Assembly: GCA_910575815.1 (NCBI GenBank)
Contig: CAJTFN010000001.1
Coordinates: 428,507 to 492,506 of the forward strand
Length of the DNA stretch: 64,000 nucleotides
Direction of reading: 5' to 3'
Source: Oscillospiraceae bacterium
Lineage (GTDB): Bacteria; Bacillota; Clostridia; Oscillospirales; Oscillospiraceae
Part shown: positions 1-9,522 of the stretch, piece after piece
How the letters are laid out: each line of letters starts with the position of its first letter
Numbering within the stretch: position 1 is the first letter of the stretch
Made by a program: the position numbers and the translations under genes
The notes under the pieces: model-generated
Seen by the model: the letters and a program-made list of their open reading frames with translations, nothing else
What the model was told of the DNA's origin: nothing
Databases searched by the model: none

Positions 1-929
1 GGGAAGAGGATGGAATTTTCCACCACGCCCTCAATGGAGCAGCCGTCGCCCACCAGAGAGTTGATGCATTTTCCGTTGGAACCCACATAGGTGGAGCTGA
101 GGTCCGCGTTTTTGGCCCGGACCGGGCGCTGGGCGCAGAACAAGTCCGCCCGAATGGCGGGGTCCAGCAGCTGCATGCTGCGGTCATAATACTCCTGGAC
201 GGAACGAATCTGGGCGGCGTAGCCCTTCCAGACATAGCTCTGGATGTGCAGATCGTCCCTCTTGGCCTGGAGCACGTCGCTTCGCCAGCTGATCTGGTCC
301 TTGGCGGCGCAGTCGTCCACCAATTCCAACAGCAGCTTCTTGGAAACCAGATAGGTGCCCAGTCCCCGGAGGCCCCGGGGGGTGTGGGGATGGACAAAGA
401 CCTCGTTGACCCGGCCGCCCTCGCCCACTTGGAAATAGGTGCCGTCCTCGGTCATGAAGCTGTCGTTGGCGCAGATCACGGTGATGTCCGCCCCGGCCCT
501 CACATGGGCCTCATAGACTTCGCCCAGGGGCAGGTTGGCAACCAGGTCCCCGTCGATCATCACGACGTAGTCCTGGCGGATTTCCTCCAAATAGGTCCGC
601 ACGGCGGCCAGAGCCTCCATGTGGCCCCGGTAAGGCATGGCGCCCCAGTCGCCCTTGTAATTGAAGGGAGGCAGCAGCCGCAAACCGCCCCGCTTGCGGC
701 TCAGATCCCAGTCCTTGCCGGTGCCCAGGTGGTCCAGCAGACTCTGATAGTGGCCGTGGAGAACGATGCCCACGTCGGTGGCCCCGGCGTTAACGAGGCT
801 GGACAGGGCGAAATCCACCGCCCGGAACCGTCCGCCGAAGGGAATGGAGGCGGAGGAGCGGATGGCGCCCAACTCCTGGAGATTGCCGCGGCGCTCATAG
901 GCGAAAATAATTCCATGCAGTCCGTTCAT
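1..929 (-). CDS. glgD: Glucose-1-phosphate adenylyltransferase, GlgD subunit (3' end beyond window)
   Basis: Translation of the minus strand from the ATG at 929 begins [20 protein letters not shown] and continues as a nucleotidyltransferase-like protein to the window edge, so the C-terminus is missing. The near-absence of the canonical GGxGxRL loop at the N-terminus, present in the neighbouring GlgC, is the usual mark of GlgD. In Firmicutes GlgD forms a heterotetramer with GlgC and stimulates ADP-glucose synthesis (family knowledge). The ATG overlaps the glgC stop as ATGA, so the two are probably translationally coupled. The end of the visible part reads into the left-handed beta-helix region ([14 protein letters not shown]), as expected for the C-terminal domain. 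Confidence 0.93.
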   Translation of the reverse strand, partial: MNGLHGIIFAYERRGNLQELGAIRSSASIPFGGRFRAVDFALSSLVNAGATDVGIVLHGHYQSLLDHLGTGKDWDLSRKRGGLRLLPPFNYKGDWGAMPYRGHMEALAAVRTYLEEIRQDYVVMIDGDLVANLPLGEVYEAHVRAGADITVICANDSFMTEDGTYFQVGEGGRVNEVFVHPHTPRGLRGLGTYLVSKKLLLELVDDCAAKDQISWRSDVLQAKRDDLHIQSYVWKGYAAQIRSVQEYYDRSMQLLDPAIRADLFCAQRPVRAKNADLSSTYVGSNGKCINSLVGDGCSIEGVVENSILF

Positions 930-2131
930 TTGGACACCTCCTCACCGTTGCGGTTCAGCATTACGCCGGCGTTTACGTTCCGGCCCTCCGGCAGCTGGCA
1001 GCCTGGGGCCAGCACGGTCAGTCCCCAGCCGGACGGCGTGTTTTCCGGCGTGCCGCCCACGTGGCAGCCCGGGCCGACTTTACAGCCTTCACCCAGAATC
1101 GCGTACTCCACCACCGCTCCCGGGGCCACCTGGACGCCGGGGAAGAGAACGGAGTAACGGACCGCCGCGCCCTCGCCTACGGTGACGTTGGGAGAGAGGA
1201 CGGAGTTTTCCACCATGCCTTCCAGCACGCTGCCCCGGTTCACGGCGCTGTGGGTGACAACGGAGCTGCCGCCCAGGAAAGCCGGAGGAGCGTTGACGGA
1301 GCGGGCGTAGATGGGCCAGGACTGGTCCCGGAGGTCCAGGCCGGACTCGGGGGCCAGCATATCCATGTTGGCGTCCCACAGGGACTCCAGGGTGCCTACG
1401 TCTTTCCAGTAGCCCTCGAAGCGGTAGGCGGCCATGCGCTCCTGCTTCGCCAGCATGTTGGGAATGATGTTTTTGCCAAAGTCGTTTTCAGAGTCCTCGG
1501 TGTTTTCGTCGTCGATGAGATACTGCCGCAGAGCTTTCCAGGAGAACACGTAAATGCCCATGGAGGCCAGATTGCTCTTAGGCTCCTTGGGTTTCTCGGC
1601 GAACTCAGTGATCATGTCCTCGCTGTTCACGCTCATGATGCCAAAGCGGGGCGCCTCTGCCCAGGGCACTTCCATGACGGAGATGGTGCAGGCGGCGTTG
1701 GCCGCCTTGTGGCGGGCCAGCATGTCGGAGTAGTCCATCTTATAAATGTGGTCGCCGGAGAGGATCACCACGTACTCCGGGGCGTACATGTCGATGAAGC
1801 CGATGTTCTGATAGATGGCGTTTGCCGTGCCCTTGAACCAGGTGCCGCCCTTGCTGCTCTGATAGGGAGGCAGGATGTGGACGCCGCCGGTGGAACCGTC
1901 CAGGTCCCAGGGCTGGCCGCTGCCGATATAGCTGTTCAGCTCCAGAGGGCGGTACTGGGTCAGAACGCCCACGGTATCGATACCGGAATTAGTGCAGTTG
2001 GAGAGGGGAAAGTCGATGATGCGGTACTTGCCGCCGAAGGGGACGGCGGGCTTTGCCATGTCTCCGGTGAGGACATAGAGACGGCTGCCCTGTCCTCCGG
2101 CCAGCAGCATGGCAATGCATTCTTTTTTCAT
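926..2131 (-). CDS. glgC: Glucose-1-phosphate adenylyltransferase, GlgC catalytic subunit
   Basis: 401 residues, normal length for the family. The enzyme makes ADP-glucose from glucose-1-phosphate and ATP, the committed step of glycogen synthesis in the cytoplasm. The N-terminal nucleotide-binding loop ([13 protein letters not shown]) and the catalytic-domain motifs ([28 protein letters not shown]) are visible. The C-terminal 110 residues carry the hexapeptide-like repeats of a left-handed beta-helix. The start overlaps the glgB stop (ATGA at 2128-2131) and its own stop overlaps the glgD start, so glgB-glgC-glgD is one translationally coupled operon. No glycogen synthase (glgA) or phosphorylase is seen in the window; they may lie further left. 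Confidence 0.97.
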   Translation of the reverse strand: MKKECIAMLLAGGQGSRLYVLTGDMAKPAVPFGGKYRIIDFPLSNCTNSGIDTVGVLTQYRPLELNSYIGSGQPWDLDGSTGGVHILPPYQSSKGGTWFKGTANAIYQNIGFIDMYAPEYVVILSGDHIYKMDYSDMLARHKAANAACTISVMEVPWAEAPRFGIMSVNSEDMITEFAEKPKEPKSNLASMGIYVFSWKALRQYLIDDENTEDSENDFGKNIIPNMLAKQERMAAYRFEGYWKDVGTLESLWDANMDMLAPESGLDLRDQSWPIYARSVNAPPAFLGGSSVVTHSAVNRGSVLEGMVENSVLSPNVTVGEGAAVRYSVLFPGVQVAPGAVVEYAILGEGCKVGPGCHVGGTPENTPSGWGLTVLAPGCQLPEGRNVNAGVMLNRNGEEVSK

Positions 2132-4245
2132 GTCTCTTTCAGCTCCTTTGCCTGTTTTTTCGCTCTGGGCTTTTTCGCGGTTTTCTCAGACTGATCCGCC
2201 TTGGAGGCGTTCCCCTCCTTGGCAGAGGACCTGACGGCTTTGACCAGGGTCTTGGCGGAGGCCTTGGCTGTCTTTCCCACAGCCTTGGCGGTTTTCTCCG
2301 CGGCCTTTACAGCCTTGGAGGCTTTGGCGGTTTTAGAGGCCTTTTCGGCCTTGACGGCTTTGGGCTTCGGGAAGGTTCCCTCTCCCCGGAGGAATACCGC
2401 GCCGAAGGCTGGGATGCGGATGGCGGCGGAGTGCTCCTTGCCATGGGACTCGATGGCCTCCACGGGAACCGGCGACCAGTCGCCAAAGCCGTCTCCGCCG
2501 TACTCGGCCGCGTCGGTATTGAACACGGGGGTATACTGCTTGTGGGCGGGGACGCCCATGCGGTAGCCCTCGTAGGTGTTGGGGGAGAAGTTGATGGCGC
2601 AGAGAAGATCCCGGCCCTTCTTGTCCTTCCGGAGAAAGACCACGACGTTATTGTGGTTGTCGTCCACCACCAGCCACTCGAAGCCCTCCCAGCTGAAATC
2701 CACCTCCCACAGGGCGGGTTCCTTTTTGTAGAAGGCGTTGGCCTCTTTGAAGAAGCGGTGGAGCTTTTGGTTCTCCAGGTTGTCCAGAAGGTACCAGTCC
2801 AGCTGCTCCTTGTCGTTCCACTCGTGCCACTGGCCCAGCTCCGCGCCCATGAAGAGGAGCTTCTTTCCCGGGTGGGCCAGAAGATAGGCATAGAATCCCC
2901 GGGTGCAGCGGAGCTGATTTGTGTAGTCTCCAGGCATCTTGCCCACCACGGAGCCCTTCATGTGGACCACCTCGTCGTGGGAGATGGGGAGCACGAAGTT
3001 CTCGGAGAAGGCGTACATCATGGAGAAGGTGATGTCCTTATGGTGATCCTGACGGAACCAGGGGTCCAGCTTCAGATAGTGGCACATGTCGTTCATCCAG
3101 CCCATGTTCCACTTGAGGTTGAAGCCCAGGCCGCCGATGTCGGCGGGACGGCTGACCATGGGCCAGGCGGTGGACTCCTCGGCGATCATCATGACGCCGG
3201 GCTTCACGGAGAAGGCCATGGCGTTGAGCTCCCGAAGGAAGTCGATGGCCTCCAGATTCTCGTGCCCGCCGTACTTGTTGGGGGTCCAGGCTCCGCCCTG
3301 GCGGCTGTAGTCCAGATAGAGCATAGAGGCCACAGCGTCCACCCGGAGGCCGTCAATGTGGCACTCCTCCAGCCAGAACCGGGCGGAGGAGAACAGGAAG
3401 CTCTTCACCTCGGGCCGGCCGTAGTCAAAGACCCGGGTGCCCCAGGAGGCATGCTCCCATTTATTGGGGTCGCTGTATTCGTAGCAGCAGCCGCCGTCGA
3501 ACTCATAGAGCCCGTGGGAGTCCTTGCAGAAGTGGGCGGGGACCCAGTCCAGAATGACGGCGATGCCATTTTTGTGCATATGGTTCACAAACCAGAGGAA
3601 GTCCTTGGGAGTGCCGTACCGGGAGGTGGGGGCGAAGTAGCCGGTGCACTGGTAGCCCCAGGAGCCGTCGAAGGGGTGCTCCAGCACGGGCAGCAGCTCG
3701 ATGGCGGTGTAGCCCATCTCCTTAACATAGGCGGCCAATTCCTTGGCCATGTCCTTATAGTCGTAGAAATCGCCGTTTTCCCGCTTCCGCCAGGAGCCCA
3801 GATGGACCTCATAGATGTTCAGGGGAGAGTCGTAAACCTGGCGCTTGTTCTGCTTGGCCAGGAAGGCGGCGTCGGTCCAGGGGAAGCCCTCAATATCATA
3901 GAGCTTGCCGGCGGTGGCGGGGCGGGTTTCCGCGTGGAAGCAGTAGGGGTCTGTCTTCAGCCGCACCTCTCCGTCGGGGCCGGTGATGGCGTATTTGTAG
4001 GATGTGTATTCCGAAAGGCCGGGGATGAAGCCCTCCCACACCTCGCCCTCCCGGGTGAGGCTGTGGACGCCGTTGGTCCAGCTGTTAAAGTCCCCCACAA
4101 CGCAAACGCTTTGAGCGTGGGGAGCCCAGACCCGGAAGCGCCAGCCCTGTTCGTCCTTGTGCTTCTCAGGGTGCGCGCCAAACCAGCGCCAGCCGTCGGT
4201 CAGGGTGCCGGAGTGGAAGCGCTGGGCCTGATCGTTTTTTGCCAT
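2128..4245 (-). CDS. glgB: 1,4-alpha-glucan branching enzyme with Lys/Ala-rich C-terminal tail
   Basis: GH13 branching enzyme, which transfers alpha-1,4 chains into alpha-1,6 branches of glycogen. I chose the ATG at 4245 ([10 protein letters not shown]) because GGAGGT lies five bases upstream; a longer in-frame extension has no ribosome site. That gives 705 residues. The N-terminal CBM48-like domain ([20 protein letters not shown]) precedes the catalytic barrel, with the nucleophile motif [10 protein letters not shown], the acid/base region AEESTAWP and SHDEVVH. The last 79 residues (about 627-705) are almost only Lys, Ala, Ser and Thr in [18 protein letters not shown] repeats, resembling histone H1 tails; this is not part of the usual family. 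A consensus promoter lies at 4404-4432. First gene of the glg operon. Confidence 0.96.
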   Translation of the reverse strand: MAKNDQAQRFHSGTLTDGWRWFGAHPEKHKDEQGWRFRVWAPHAQSVCVVGDFNSWTNGVHSLTREGEVWEGFIPGLSEYTSYKYAITGPDGEVRLKTDPYCFHAETRPATAGKLYDIEGFPWTDAAFLAKQNKRQVYDSPLNIYEVHLGSWRKRENGDFYDYKDMAKELAAYVKEMGYTAIELLPVLEHPFDGSWGYQCTGYFAPTSRYGTPKDFLWFVNHMHKNGIAVILDWVPAHFCKDSHGLYEFDGGCCYEYSDPNKWEHASWGTRVFDYGRPEVKSFLFSSARFWLEECHIDGLRVDAVASMLYLDYSRQGGAWTPNKYGGHENLEAIDFLRELNAMAFSVKPGVMMIAEESTAWPMVSRPADIGGLGFNLKWNMGWMNDMCHYLKLDPWFRQDHHKDITFSMMYAFSENFVLPISHDEVVHMKGSVVGKMPGDYTNQLRCTRGFYAYLLAHPGKKLLFMGAELGQWHEWNDKEQLDWYLLDNLENQKLHRFFKEANAFYKKEPALWEVDFSWEGFEWLVVDDNHNNVVVFLRKDKKGRDLLCAINFSPNTYEGYRMGVPAHKQYTPVFNTDAAEYGGDGFGDWSPVPVEAIESHGKEHSAAIRIPAFGAVFLRGEGTFPKPKAVKAEKASKTAKASKAVKAAEKTAKAVGKTAKASAKTLVKAVRSSAKEGNASKADQSEKTAKKPRAKKQAKELKET

Positions 4246-4403
4246 AGTCAACCTCCGTACAAAGCCACGGGGGCGTTTGGACCCGCGGCTGCCGCTTACA
4301 GGCGAGCGGCCCGCCAATTTCCCGGGCGTTCCCAAAGAGCGCCCTCTCCGCCGTCCGATTCGCGGCGGGTTGTCTTAAAAGCAGCGCCTAGTTATTCCTG
4401 ATT

Positions 4404-4432
4404 ATTATACTTCTTTTGGAAAAAAGCGTCAA
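4404..4432 (-). promoter_or_regulatory. Sigma-A promoter of the glg operon
   Basis: On the minus strand TTGACG (4427-4432), a 17-base spacer and TATAAT (4404-4409). It lies about 160 bases upstream of the glgB start, leaving a long G+C-rich leader in which I see no known riboswitch. Confidence 0.8.
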
Positions 4433-4582
4433 GGACGGTCCTGTCGAAAAATCCAGGTCTCTTTTAGCATGTTCCCCCAAATCTGCTTCAAGTTTCACAA
4501 TTATTTTTGGTTACCTTCGGCAAAACGTATAAAAGTGAGGGAAAAAACTGGGAATGTATGCTAATAAAAAAGTGGCTAACCG

Positions 4583-4611
4583 TTGCTTTTGCCCATTCCG
4601 GCTGGTATAGT
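4583..4611 (+). promoter_or_regulatory. Sigma-A promoter of the TSUP transporter gene
   Basis: TTGCTT (4583-4588), 17-base spacer, TATAGT (4606-4611), about 97 bases upstream of the ATG at 4708. It is overlapped by a perfect inverted repeat (4587-4621). Confidence 0.7.
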
Positions 4612-4621
4612 ATGGGCAAAA
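4587..4621. promoter_or_regulatory. Probable operator: perfect 10-bp inverted repeat over the -10
   Basis: TTTTGCCCAT (4587-4596) and ATGGGCAAAA (4612-4621) are exact reverse complements separated by 15 bases. The dyad spans the spacer and the -10 of the promoter at 4583-4611. That placement suits a repressor site; the regulator is not identifiable here. Confidence 0.6.
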
Positions 4622-4707
4622 CACCGCGTCCGGGACGCCGGGCGAAAGCGCCGCCTCCGGTTTGGGCCGGTCCGAGCGCCGGACGTCTCTCTTAGGAGGT
4701 TCCTTCC

Positions 4708-5520
4708 ATGTTCCATACTCTGACGGACAACACCATCAACGGTTTCCCCCTTTGGGTGGTGCTGCTGATCTGCGTGGGCGTGTTTCTGGCGTCCTTCATG
4801 GACGCCATCGCCGGGGGCGGGGGAATCATCTCCGCGCCGACCCATCTCATTGCCTTTGGAGACATCCCGGCGCCTTACGCTCTGGGGACCAACAAGGTTT
4901 CCGCCTGCATCGGCACGGCGGTTTCCACGGCCCGGTTTATCCGGAACGGCTATGTGGACTGGAAGCTCTTTGGCCCCTCCATTTTCTGCTCCCTGACGGG
5001 CTCCGTGATTGGCACCTGGCTCCAGCACCGGACGCCGGACGCGGTTTTGAAGTACATGCTGCTCCTGGTGTTGCCGGTGGTGGCCTTTGTCACGCTGCGC
5101 AACCACGACTGGCCCGATGAGCCGGGAGAGATCGACCCGGGGGTACAAAGGGCGGTGGTCTGGCTCTCCGCCTTTTTCATCGGCGGCTACGACGGGTATT
5201 ACGGCCCCGGCACGGGGACCTTTCTCATGATCCTTTTCATCCGGGCCGCCAAGCTGGACACCCGCCACGCGGCAGGAGGCGTGAAGGTCATCAACCTGGC
5301 CTCCAATGTGGGCAGCCTGGCGACGCAGCTGGCCTCCCGCTATGTGTTCCTGGGCGTGGGACTGACCGCCGCCGTGGCCTCCGTGGCGGGGCATGCCATC
5401 GGCTCCGGCTTGGCCATCAAAGGCGGCAGCAAGATTGTCCGTCCTACGGTGATTCTGGTGTTGATCCTGCTGACACTGAAAGTGGGCAGCGAGCTGCTGT
5501 TCCCCGATTTTTGGGGATAG
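4708..5520 (+). CDS. TSUP (TauE/SafE) family membrane transporter
   Basis: 270-residue integral membrane protein with about eight hydrophobic segments arranged as two similar halves. The first half has the family motif (FMDAIAGGGGIISAP) and the second has its counterpart (GGYDGYYGPGTGTFLM). Family members (YfcA, TauE) export sulfite, sulfoacetate or other small organic anions across the cytoplasmic membrane; the substrate here cannot be read from sequence. AGGAGG sits ten bases before the ATG. It has its own promoter with an overlapping palindromic operator and appears monocistronic. About 240 bases follow before the next gene; they hold the next promoter and no clear terminator. Confidence 0.88.
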   Translation: MFHTLTDNTINGFPLWVVLLICVGVFLASFMDAIAGGGGIISAPTHLIAFGDIPAPYALGTNKVSACIGTAVSTARFIRNGYVDWKLFGPSIFCSLTGSVIGTWLQHRTPDAVLKYMLLLVLPVVAFVTLRNHDWPDEPGEIDPGVQRAVVWLSAFFIGGYDGYYGPGTGTFLMILFIRAAKLDTRHAAGGVKVINLASNVGSLATQLASRYVFLGVGLTAAVASVAGHAIGSGLAIKGGSKIVRPTVILVLILLTLKVGSELLFPDFWG

Positions 5521-5677
5521 GGCTGTATGACTGCGGAATACCGGCAGGCAGAGGGACCGCCGGCCCAGTTGAAAAGAGACCACCCTTTTTCGGCCGATGG
5601 GAACGCCCTCCGAAATTGCGCGCCGCGCCCGGGCGTGACGGTGCGGTTCAAAACGTGACGGCCTGAAAACCGCCGTG

Positions 5678-5708
5678 TTACATGTTCCGCCTCCTCCCTG
5701 GGTATAAT
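5678..5708 (+). promoter_or_regulatory. Promoter of the dicarboxylate symporter
   Basis: A perfect TATAAT at 5703-5708 with a poorer TTACAT at 5678-5683 (19-base spacer). Transcription would start near 5715. This rules out the in-frame ATG at 5682 as the start and supports the GTG at 5760. Confidence 0.55.
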
Positions 5709-5759
5709 AGGGAGAGCCGGCGGGGGAGCGCCCCTGCTCCGGCTGTGGGAGGTGCGGGC

Positions 5760-7004
5760 GTGAACGGAAAAAACAAATTGCCCCTGCGGATTCTGACTGC
5801 GCTGGCTGCGGGTGTGCTGGTGGGAGTGGTCTGCCATTTCGCCGGGTGGAGCGGCTGGGCGGCCGCATACTTAAAACCCCTGGGCGACATCTTTGTCAAC
5901 CTCTTAAAGCTCCTGGTGGTTCCTGTGGTGCTGCTCTCCATGATCGATGGGATTCTCTCCATGGGCGATCTGAAGCAGGTGGGTACCGTGGGTGTTCGGG
6001 CGGCGGCCTATTTTCTGGCTACCACTGCCATTGCCTGTGTCATCGGCCTGTTTTTCGCCAGCCTCTTTCAAAACGCCGGGTGGTTCCCCGACCTCCAGGG
6101 GCAGTTGGGGGAGGCGGAGTATGAACCCATCCCCTTCGAGGGCTTCCAATCCGTGCTGGTGAACATCTTTCCCAGCAACCTCTGGAGCGCCTTTGCCAGC
6201 GCGAATATGCTACAGGTCATCGTGATTGCCCTGCTCTTCGGCGGTTCCATTCTGGCGGCCGGGGAGCGGGGAGAGCTCTGCCGGGACATGGCTGGGGCCC
6301 TCGGCGCGGTGATGGAAAAACTGATGGAGTTTGTCATATCCCTGTCGCCTCTGGGCGTGTTCGCCTACATGGCCTGGATCACCGCCACCCAGGGGGCGGT
6401 GATTCTGGGCTCGCTGTTTCTGGTGGTCCTCTGCGCCTATCTTGGCTACGGGGCCCACGGTTTGCTGGTCTACTCCCTGTCCGCCCGGCTGTTCGCGGGA
6501 ATGAGCCCGGCCCGATTCTTCCGGGGGTCTTTTGCCGCCATGGTCTTTGCGTTCACCTCCGCCTCCTCGGCGGCGGCGCTGCCGGTGTCCAGACAGTGCG
6601 CCCAGGCTCTGGGAGCCCGGGAGGAGGTGGCGGCTTTCGTCCTGCCCCTGGGGGCCACCATCAATATGGACGGCACTGCCATCTACCAGTGCGTGGCCAC
6701 CGTCTTCATCGCCTCCTGCGCGGGGATTCGCCTGAGCCTTGCCCAGATGGCCGTAGTGGTGGCTACGGCGACCCTGGCCGCCGTGGGTACCGCCGGGGTT
6801 TCCGGCGCGGGCATGATTATGCTGGCCATGGTACTGGAGGCCCTGGGCATCCCTGTGGCCTACATTGGTCTGATTGTGGCGGTGGACCGGCTCTTCGACA
6901 TGGGACGGACCTGCCTGAACGTGTCCGGGGACATCGCCTGTGCTCTCTGCGTCTCCAGGTGGCAGGGCGGAAAGAGAAGGGGACTACACTGGACAAGGGC
7001 ATAA
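5760..7004 (+). CDS. Dicarboxylate/amino acid:cation symporter (DAACS family)
   Basis: About 414 residues from the GTG at 5760, chosen because GGGAGGT lies six bases upstream and the promoter -10 lies at 5703-5708, downstream of the earlier in-frame ATG. DAACS transporters (GltP, DctA, GltT) bring glutamate, aspartate or C4-dicarboxylates in with Na+ or H+. The signature elements are present: the serine-rich re-entrant loop (TSASSAAALPVS) and the cation/substrate segment GATINMDGTAIYQ, then AAVGTAGVSGAG. Several transmembrane helices precede these. The stop at 7004 lies only 30 bases from the end of the serine recombinase gene, so the mobile element abuts this gene. Its natural terminator may now lie on the far side of the element (14167-14196). 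Confidence 0.93.
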   Translation: MNGKNKLPLRILTALAAGVLVGVVCHFAGWSGWAAAYLKPLGDIFVNLLKLLVVPVVLLSMIDGILSMGDLKQVGTVGVRAAAYFLATTAIACVIGLFFASLFQNAGWFPDLQGQLGEAEYEPIPFEGFQSVLVNIFPSNLWSAFASANMLQVIVIALLFGGSILAAGERGELCRDMAGALGAVMEKLMEFVISLSPLGVFAYMAWITATQGAVILGSLFLVVLCAYLGYGAHGLLVYSLSARLFAGMSPARFFRGSFAAMVFAFTSASSAAALPVSRQCAQALGAREEVAAFVLPLGATINMDGTAIYQCVATVFIASCAGIRLSLAQMAVVVATATLAAVGTAGVSGAGMIMLAMVLEALGIPVAYIGLIVAVDRLFDMGRTCLNVSGDIACALCVSRWQGGKRRGLHWTRA

Positions 7005-7016
7005 AAGAATAATGGC

Positions 7017-7043
7017 CTGACGGTATGCCCGCCGTCAGATTTT
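7017..7043 (+). terminator. Weak terminator-like hairpin after the symporter
   Basis: CTGACGG (7017-7023) pairs with CCGTCAG (7032-7038) across an eight-base loop, followed by ATTTT. It overlaps the 3' end of the recombinase gene on the other strand. The T-tract is short. Confidence 0.35.
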
Positions 7044-8546
7044 CCATTCAATTTGCAGCTTCTCACTGGTGGCGCGAATAACGGTAATCATCAAATCCAC
7101 CACCCGCTGCTTGTCCTCAAAGCTGACATTTTCCCAATCATCCAGGTAATTGGAAATCGTGTCAATCTGCTCCGGGGATACGGCCTCGGCGGTCAGCTTG
7201 GCAATCTCGCTGGCAAGGGCCTGGCGGCGGCTGTCCAATTCCTCAATCTTGGTGTTGGCGTAGGAGATCAGCACCGGGGTCGCGCCCGTCAGCGTGTCCA
7301 ACAGCTTTTCAATCTCGCTTTCCACTTGGGCCAGCTCCATCTGCTTTGCCGTCAGCTTCGGGCTGGCGGCTCTTTTCTTTTTGCGGCCCGTCAGCGTTTT
7401 GTAGTTCTCCAGCTTCTTCACCATCTGCTGGTAAACTAATTCTTCCAAATCGTGGAGCCGGACAGCACCACAGCCAGGGCAGGATTTATTTTCTGCGTGC
7501 TTCGAGCAGCGAAAATAGAGATGCCCACAAGAATGAGCTGCCATCAGAGCGTAGCCGCAGTTGCCACACTTGATTTTCCCGGCCATCCACGAATGGCGGG
7601 CTTTCCTCGCGGGCTGGTAACTTTGGCTTGCCATAATTTTCTTTCGCACCCGAAGCCACAACTCAGACGGGATGAAGCCCTCGCTGGGGGCCAGCACCAA
7701 CATCTGGCCTTGCAGATACTTGTGCTTGTTATCGGTGCTGCCCTTGCTCCGATAGTAGTAGCAGCCGTTTGTCCCTACGAAATCGGCGGCATCGTTGTAA
7801 ATCTCCGTCCCCTGACTTTTGAAAAACTCGTATATATCCAGGTCAGCCATTGCGTAAATTGGATTGCGGAGGATAAGGCTGATCGTTGACCTGGAAAACG
7901 GCTTTCCAAAGAATGACCTCACACCTTGGGCCGTAAGCTGGGTGGCGATATCGTGGAGCGAAATGCGAGGGTCGATGTACATATCGTACATCTTGCGAAC
8001 AAACGCCGCCTCGGTTGGTTCAATTACCAGCTTCTTTGTATGGATGCCGTCAATGATGATCGGCTCCGTCCGAAATCCATACGGCGCTCTCCCGCCCATT
8101 TTGAAACCGCGCTGACACCGAGCATACCATGCGTCCTGCACTCGCTTCTGGATAGTTTCTCGCTCCAACTGCGCGAACACAATGCAGATGTTCAGCATGG
8201 CCCGGCCCATCGGCGTGGACGTGTCAAACTTCTCTGTTGAGGATATGAACTCCACGTTGTATTCCTGGAACAGCGCCATCATGTTTGCGAAGTCGAGAAT
8301 GGAACGGCTGATGCGGTCGAGCTTGTAAACAACCACCCTGGCAATCAGTCCGCGCTTGATGTCCTCCACCAGCATTTGAAACTGGGGCCTATCCGTATTC
8401 TTGCCGCTGTAACCCTTGTCTTGATATTCCTTACAACTCCCGCCTCTCAATTCGTATTTGCAAAACTCAATCTGACTTTCGATAGAAATACTATCTTTCT
8501 TGTCGATGGACTGTCTTGCATAAATTGCGTCAATTCGATTGTTCAT
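7035..8546 (-). CDS. Large serine recombinase (site-specific integrase)
   Basis: 503 residues with the full architecture of a large serine integrase. The N-terminal resolvase domain has the catalytic serine (YARQS, Ser13) and the arginine motif YKLDRISR. It is followed by a recombinase domain (GRAPYGFRTEP region), a zinc-ribbon domain with CGNCGYAL and a later C-x-x-C pair (about residues 350-385), and a C-terminal coiled-coil region (about 400-470). These enzymes cut and join attP and attB through a phosphoserine link and integrate or excise the element. It is the outermost gene of the element, 30 bases from the symporter stop, the usual place beside an attachment site. No directionality factor is certain; the 63-residue neighbour is a candidate. 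Confidence 0.95.
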   Translation of the reverse strand: MNNRIDAIYARQSIDKKDSISIESQIEFCKYELRGGSCKEYQDKGYSGKNTDRPQFQMLVEDIKRGLIARVVVYKLDRISRSILDFANMMALFQEYNVEFISSTEKFDTSTPMGRAMLNICIVFAQLERETIQKRVQDAWYARCQRGFKMGGRAPYGFRTEPIIIDGIHTKKLVIEPTEAAFVRKMYDMYIDPRISLHDIATQLTAQGVRSFFGKPFSRSTISLILRNPIYAMADLDIYEFFKSQGTEIYNDAADFVGTNGCYYYRSKGSTDNKHKYLQGQMLVLAPSEGFIPSELWLRVRKKIMASQSYQPARKARHSWMAGKIKCGNCGYALMAAHSCGHLYFRCSKHAENKSCPGCGAVRLHDLEELVYQQMVKKLENYKTLTGRKKKRAASPKLTAKQMELAQVESEIEKLLDTLTGATPVLISYANTKIEELDSRRQALASEIAKLTAEAVSPEQIDTISNYLDDWENVSFEDKQRVVDLMITVIRATSEKLQIEWKI

Positions 8547-8634
8547 TTTGCGCTCCCTTTCTGAAAAGAAACGGAGCTGCTGACGCTATGATTATACCAT
8601 CAGCAGCCCCGCAAAGCAACGGCGCGGCGAAAAT

Positions 8635-8826
8635 TTAGCTGGCCGGTTCCTCCGTCTGCCGGTGGCTGGCGTACTTGCGGAACACCTCATAGAGCCGCTG
8701 CTCCAACTCCCGGCGCTTCACCGTCTCCTGCTCCGGGGTGAGAATGGGCGTGAGGTTTTCCAGAGGGATTTCCCGGCCCTGGAAATTGACAATCTCGGTC
8801 TGTTTCTTGTAGCTGATATGCTCCAT
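8635..8826 (-). CDS. Small element-encoded protein next to the recombinase, unknown function
   Basis: 63 residues from the ATG at 8826, with AAGGAG six bases upstream; a longer frame starting at a TTG two codons earlier would bury the ribosome site. The sequence opens MEHISYKKQTEIVNFQGREI, is charged, has a basic predicted helix (KRRELEQRLYEVFRKYA) and has no cysteine or membrane segment. I recognise the type as a small gene that accompanies serine recombinases in clostridial elements but know of no assigned function. By position and size it could be a recombination directionality factor; that is inference. It lies 88 bases upstream of the recombinase start and is co-directional. Confidence 0.7.
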   Translation of the reverse strand: MEHISYKKQTEIVNFQGREIPLENLTPILTPEQETVKRRELEQRLYEVFRKYASHRQTEEPAS

Positions 8827-9027
8827 AGGCAACTCCTTGTTTTCAAAATTTTCATGGTGGACATTTGTCCGAAAAGTGGGCGCTATTTACTCACACTCGT
8901 TTTATTTATACTTGTTATTGTTCTTATAGTTCTTATTAGGGGCCAGGTTTTTTGCCTGCGTCAGCCGGGTTTCTGCCCTATTACAAGAACAGTTTTCCGG
9001 CCATGGTGAAGGACAAATTTTTATCCA

Positions 9028-9375
9028 TCAGGGGCGGCTAAATTTTTGTCCATCAGGCAGTTTCACATAGATATGATTGGGCTTGGAAAACTGCTGCCGT
9101 TTGCGCTCAATCAGACCCGCCGCCTCCAACTCAGCCAATACATTCTTGGCAGTGGTCATGCTCTTGCCGAGCATTTCGGCTATCTTTTCAATCGGGAAAA
9201 TGATATAAACTCTCCCCGCCTCGTCCGTCCACCCGTTGAGCTGGGACAACCGCGCCCGGTCAAGCAAAAGGGCATAGGCCAGCTTGGCGGTAAGGGTCAG
9301 GCCCATATCCAGCAGGAACCAGGGGAAGAGGAAATAGGGCGGCAATTCGGTAGTTATCATCATGTAGTCGGTCAT
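9028..9375 (-). CDS. RepA_N-family replication initiator, N-terminal domain only (truncated)
   Basis: 115 residues starting MTDYMMITTELPPYFLFPWF, the N-terminal winged-helix domain of RepA_N initiators found on Gram-positive plasmids and integrative elements. AAGGAGG lies eight bases upstream of the ATG. Family members are usually longer. Here the frame stops just after DGQKFSRP. Dropping one base in the CCCC run at about 9036-9039 restores a frame reading PDG-stop-KFVLHHGRKTVL, which repeats the DGQKF motif with a TAA in place of the glutamine. The downstream sequence therefore looks like the decayed remainder of a longer gene (to about 8890). The DNA-binding half may still act as a repressor or be inert. 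Confidence 0.75.
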   Translation of the reverse strand: MTDYMMITTELPPYFLFPWFLLDMGLTLTAKLAYALLLDRARLSQLNGWTDEAGRVYIIFPIEKIAEMLGKSMTTAKNVLAELEAAGLIERKRQQFSKPNHIYVKLPDGQKFSRP

Positions 9376-9522
9376 GGTTAGCCTCCTTGGTGTGGGGCTG
9401 TCAGACCGCCGCTGTGGGCCGTTAGAGGCCCGTTTTCGGGGGCGGAAAGGAAATGTACCAGGCCCCCGTTGAGGGCGGTCTTGAAAGCCCTGATATTACG
9501 GCATTTTCAGAGGGTACTTTTT

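Noticed and set aside
2431..4401. 656-codon plus-strand frame opposite glgB
   Set aside because: A shadow frame; it spans the glg promoter and lacks a ribosome site.
4507..4695. Short frame of 62 codons before the TSUP gene
   Set aside because: It covers the TSUP promoter and operator, has no good ribosome site and no recognisable sequence.
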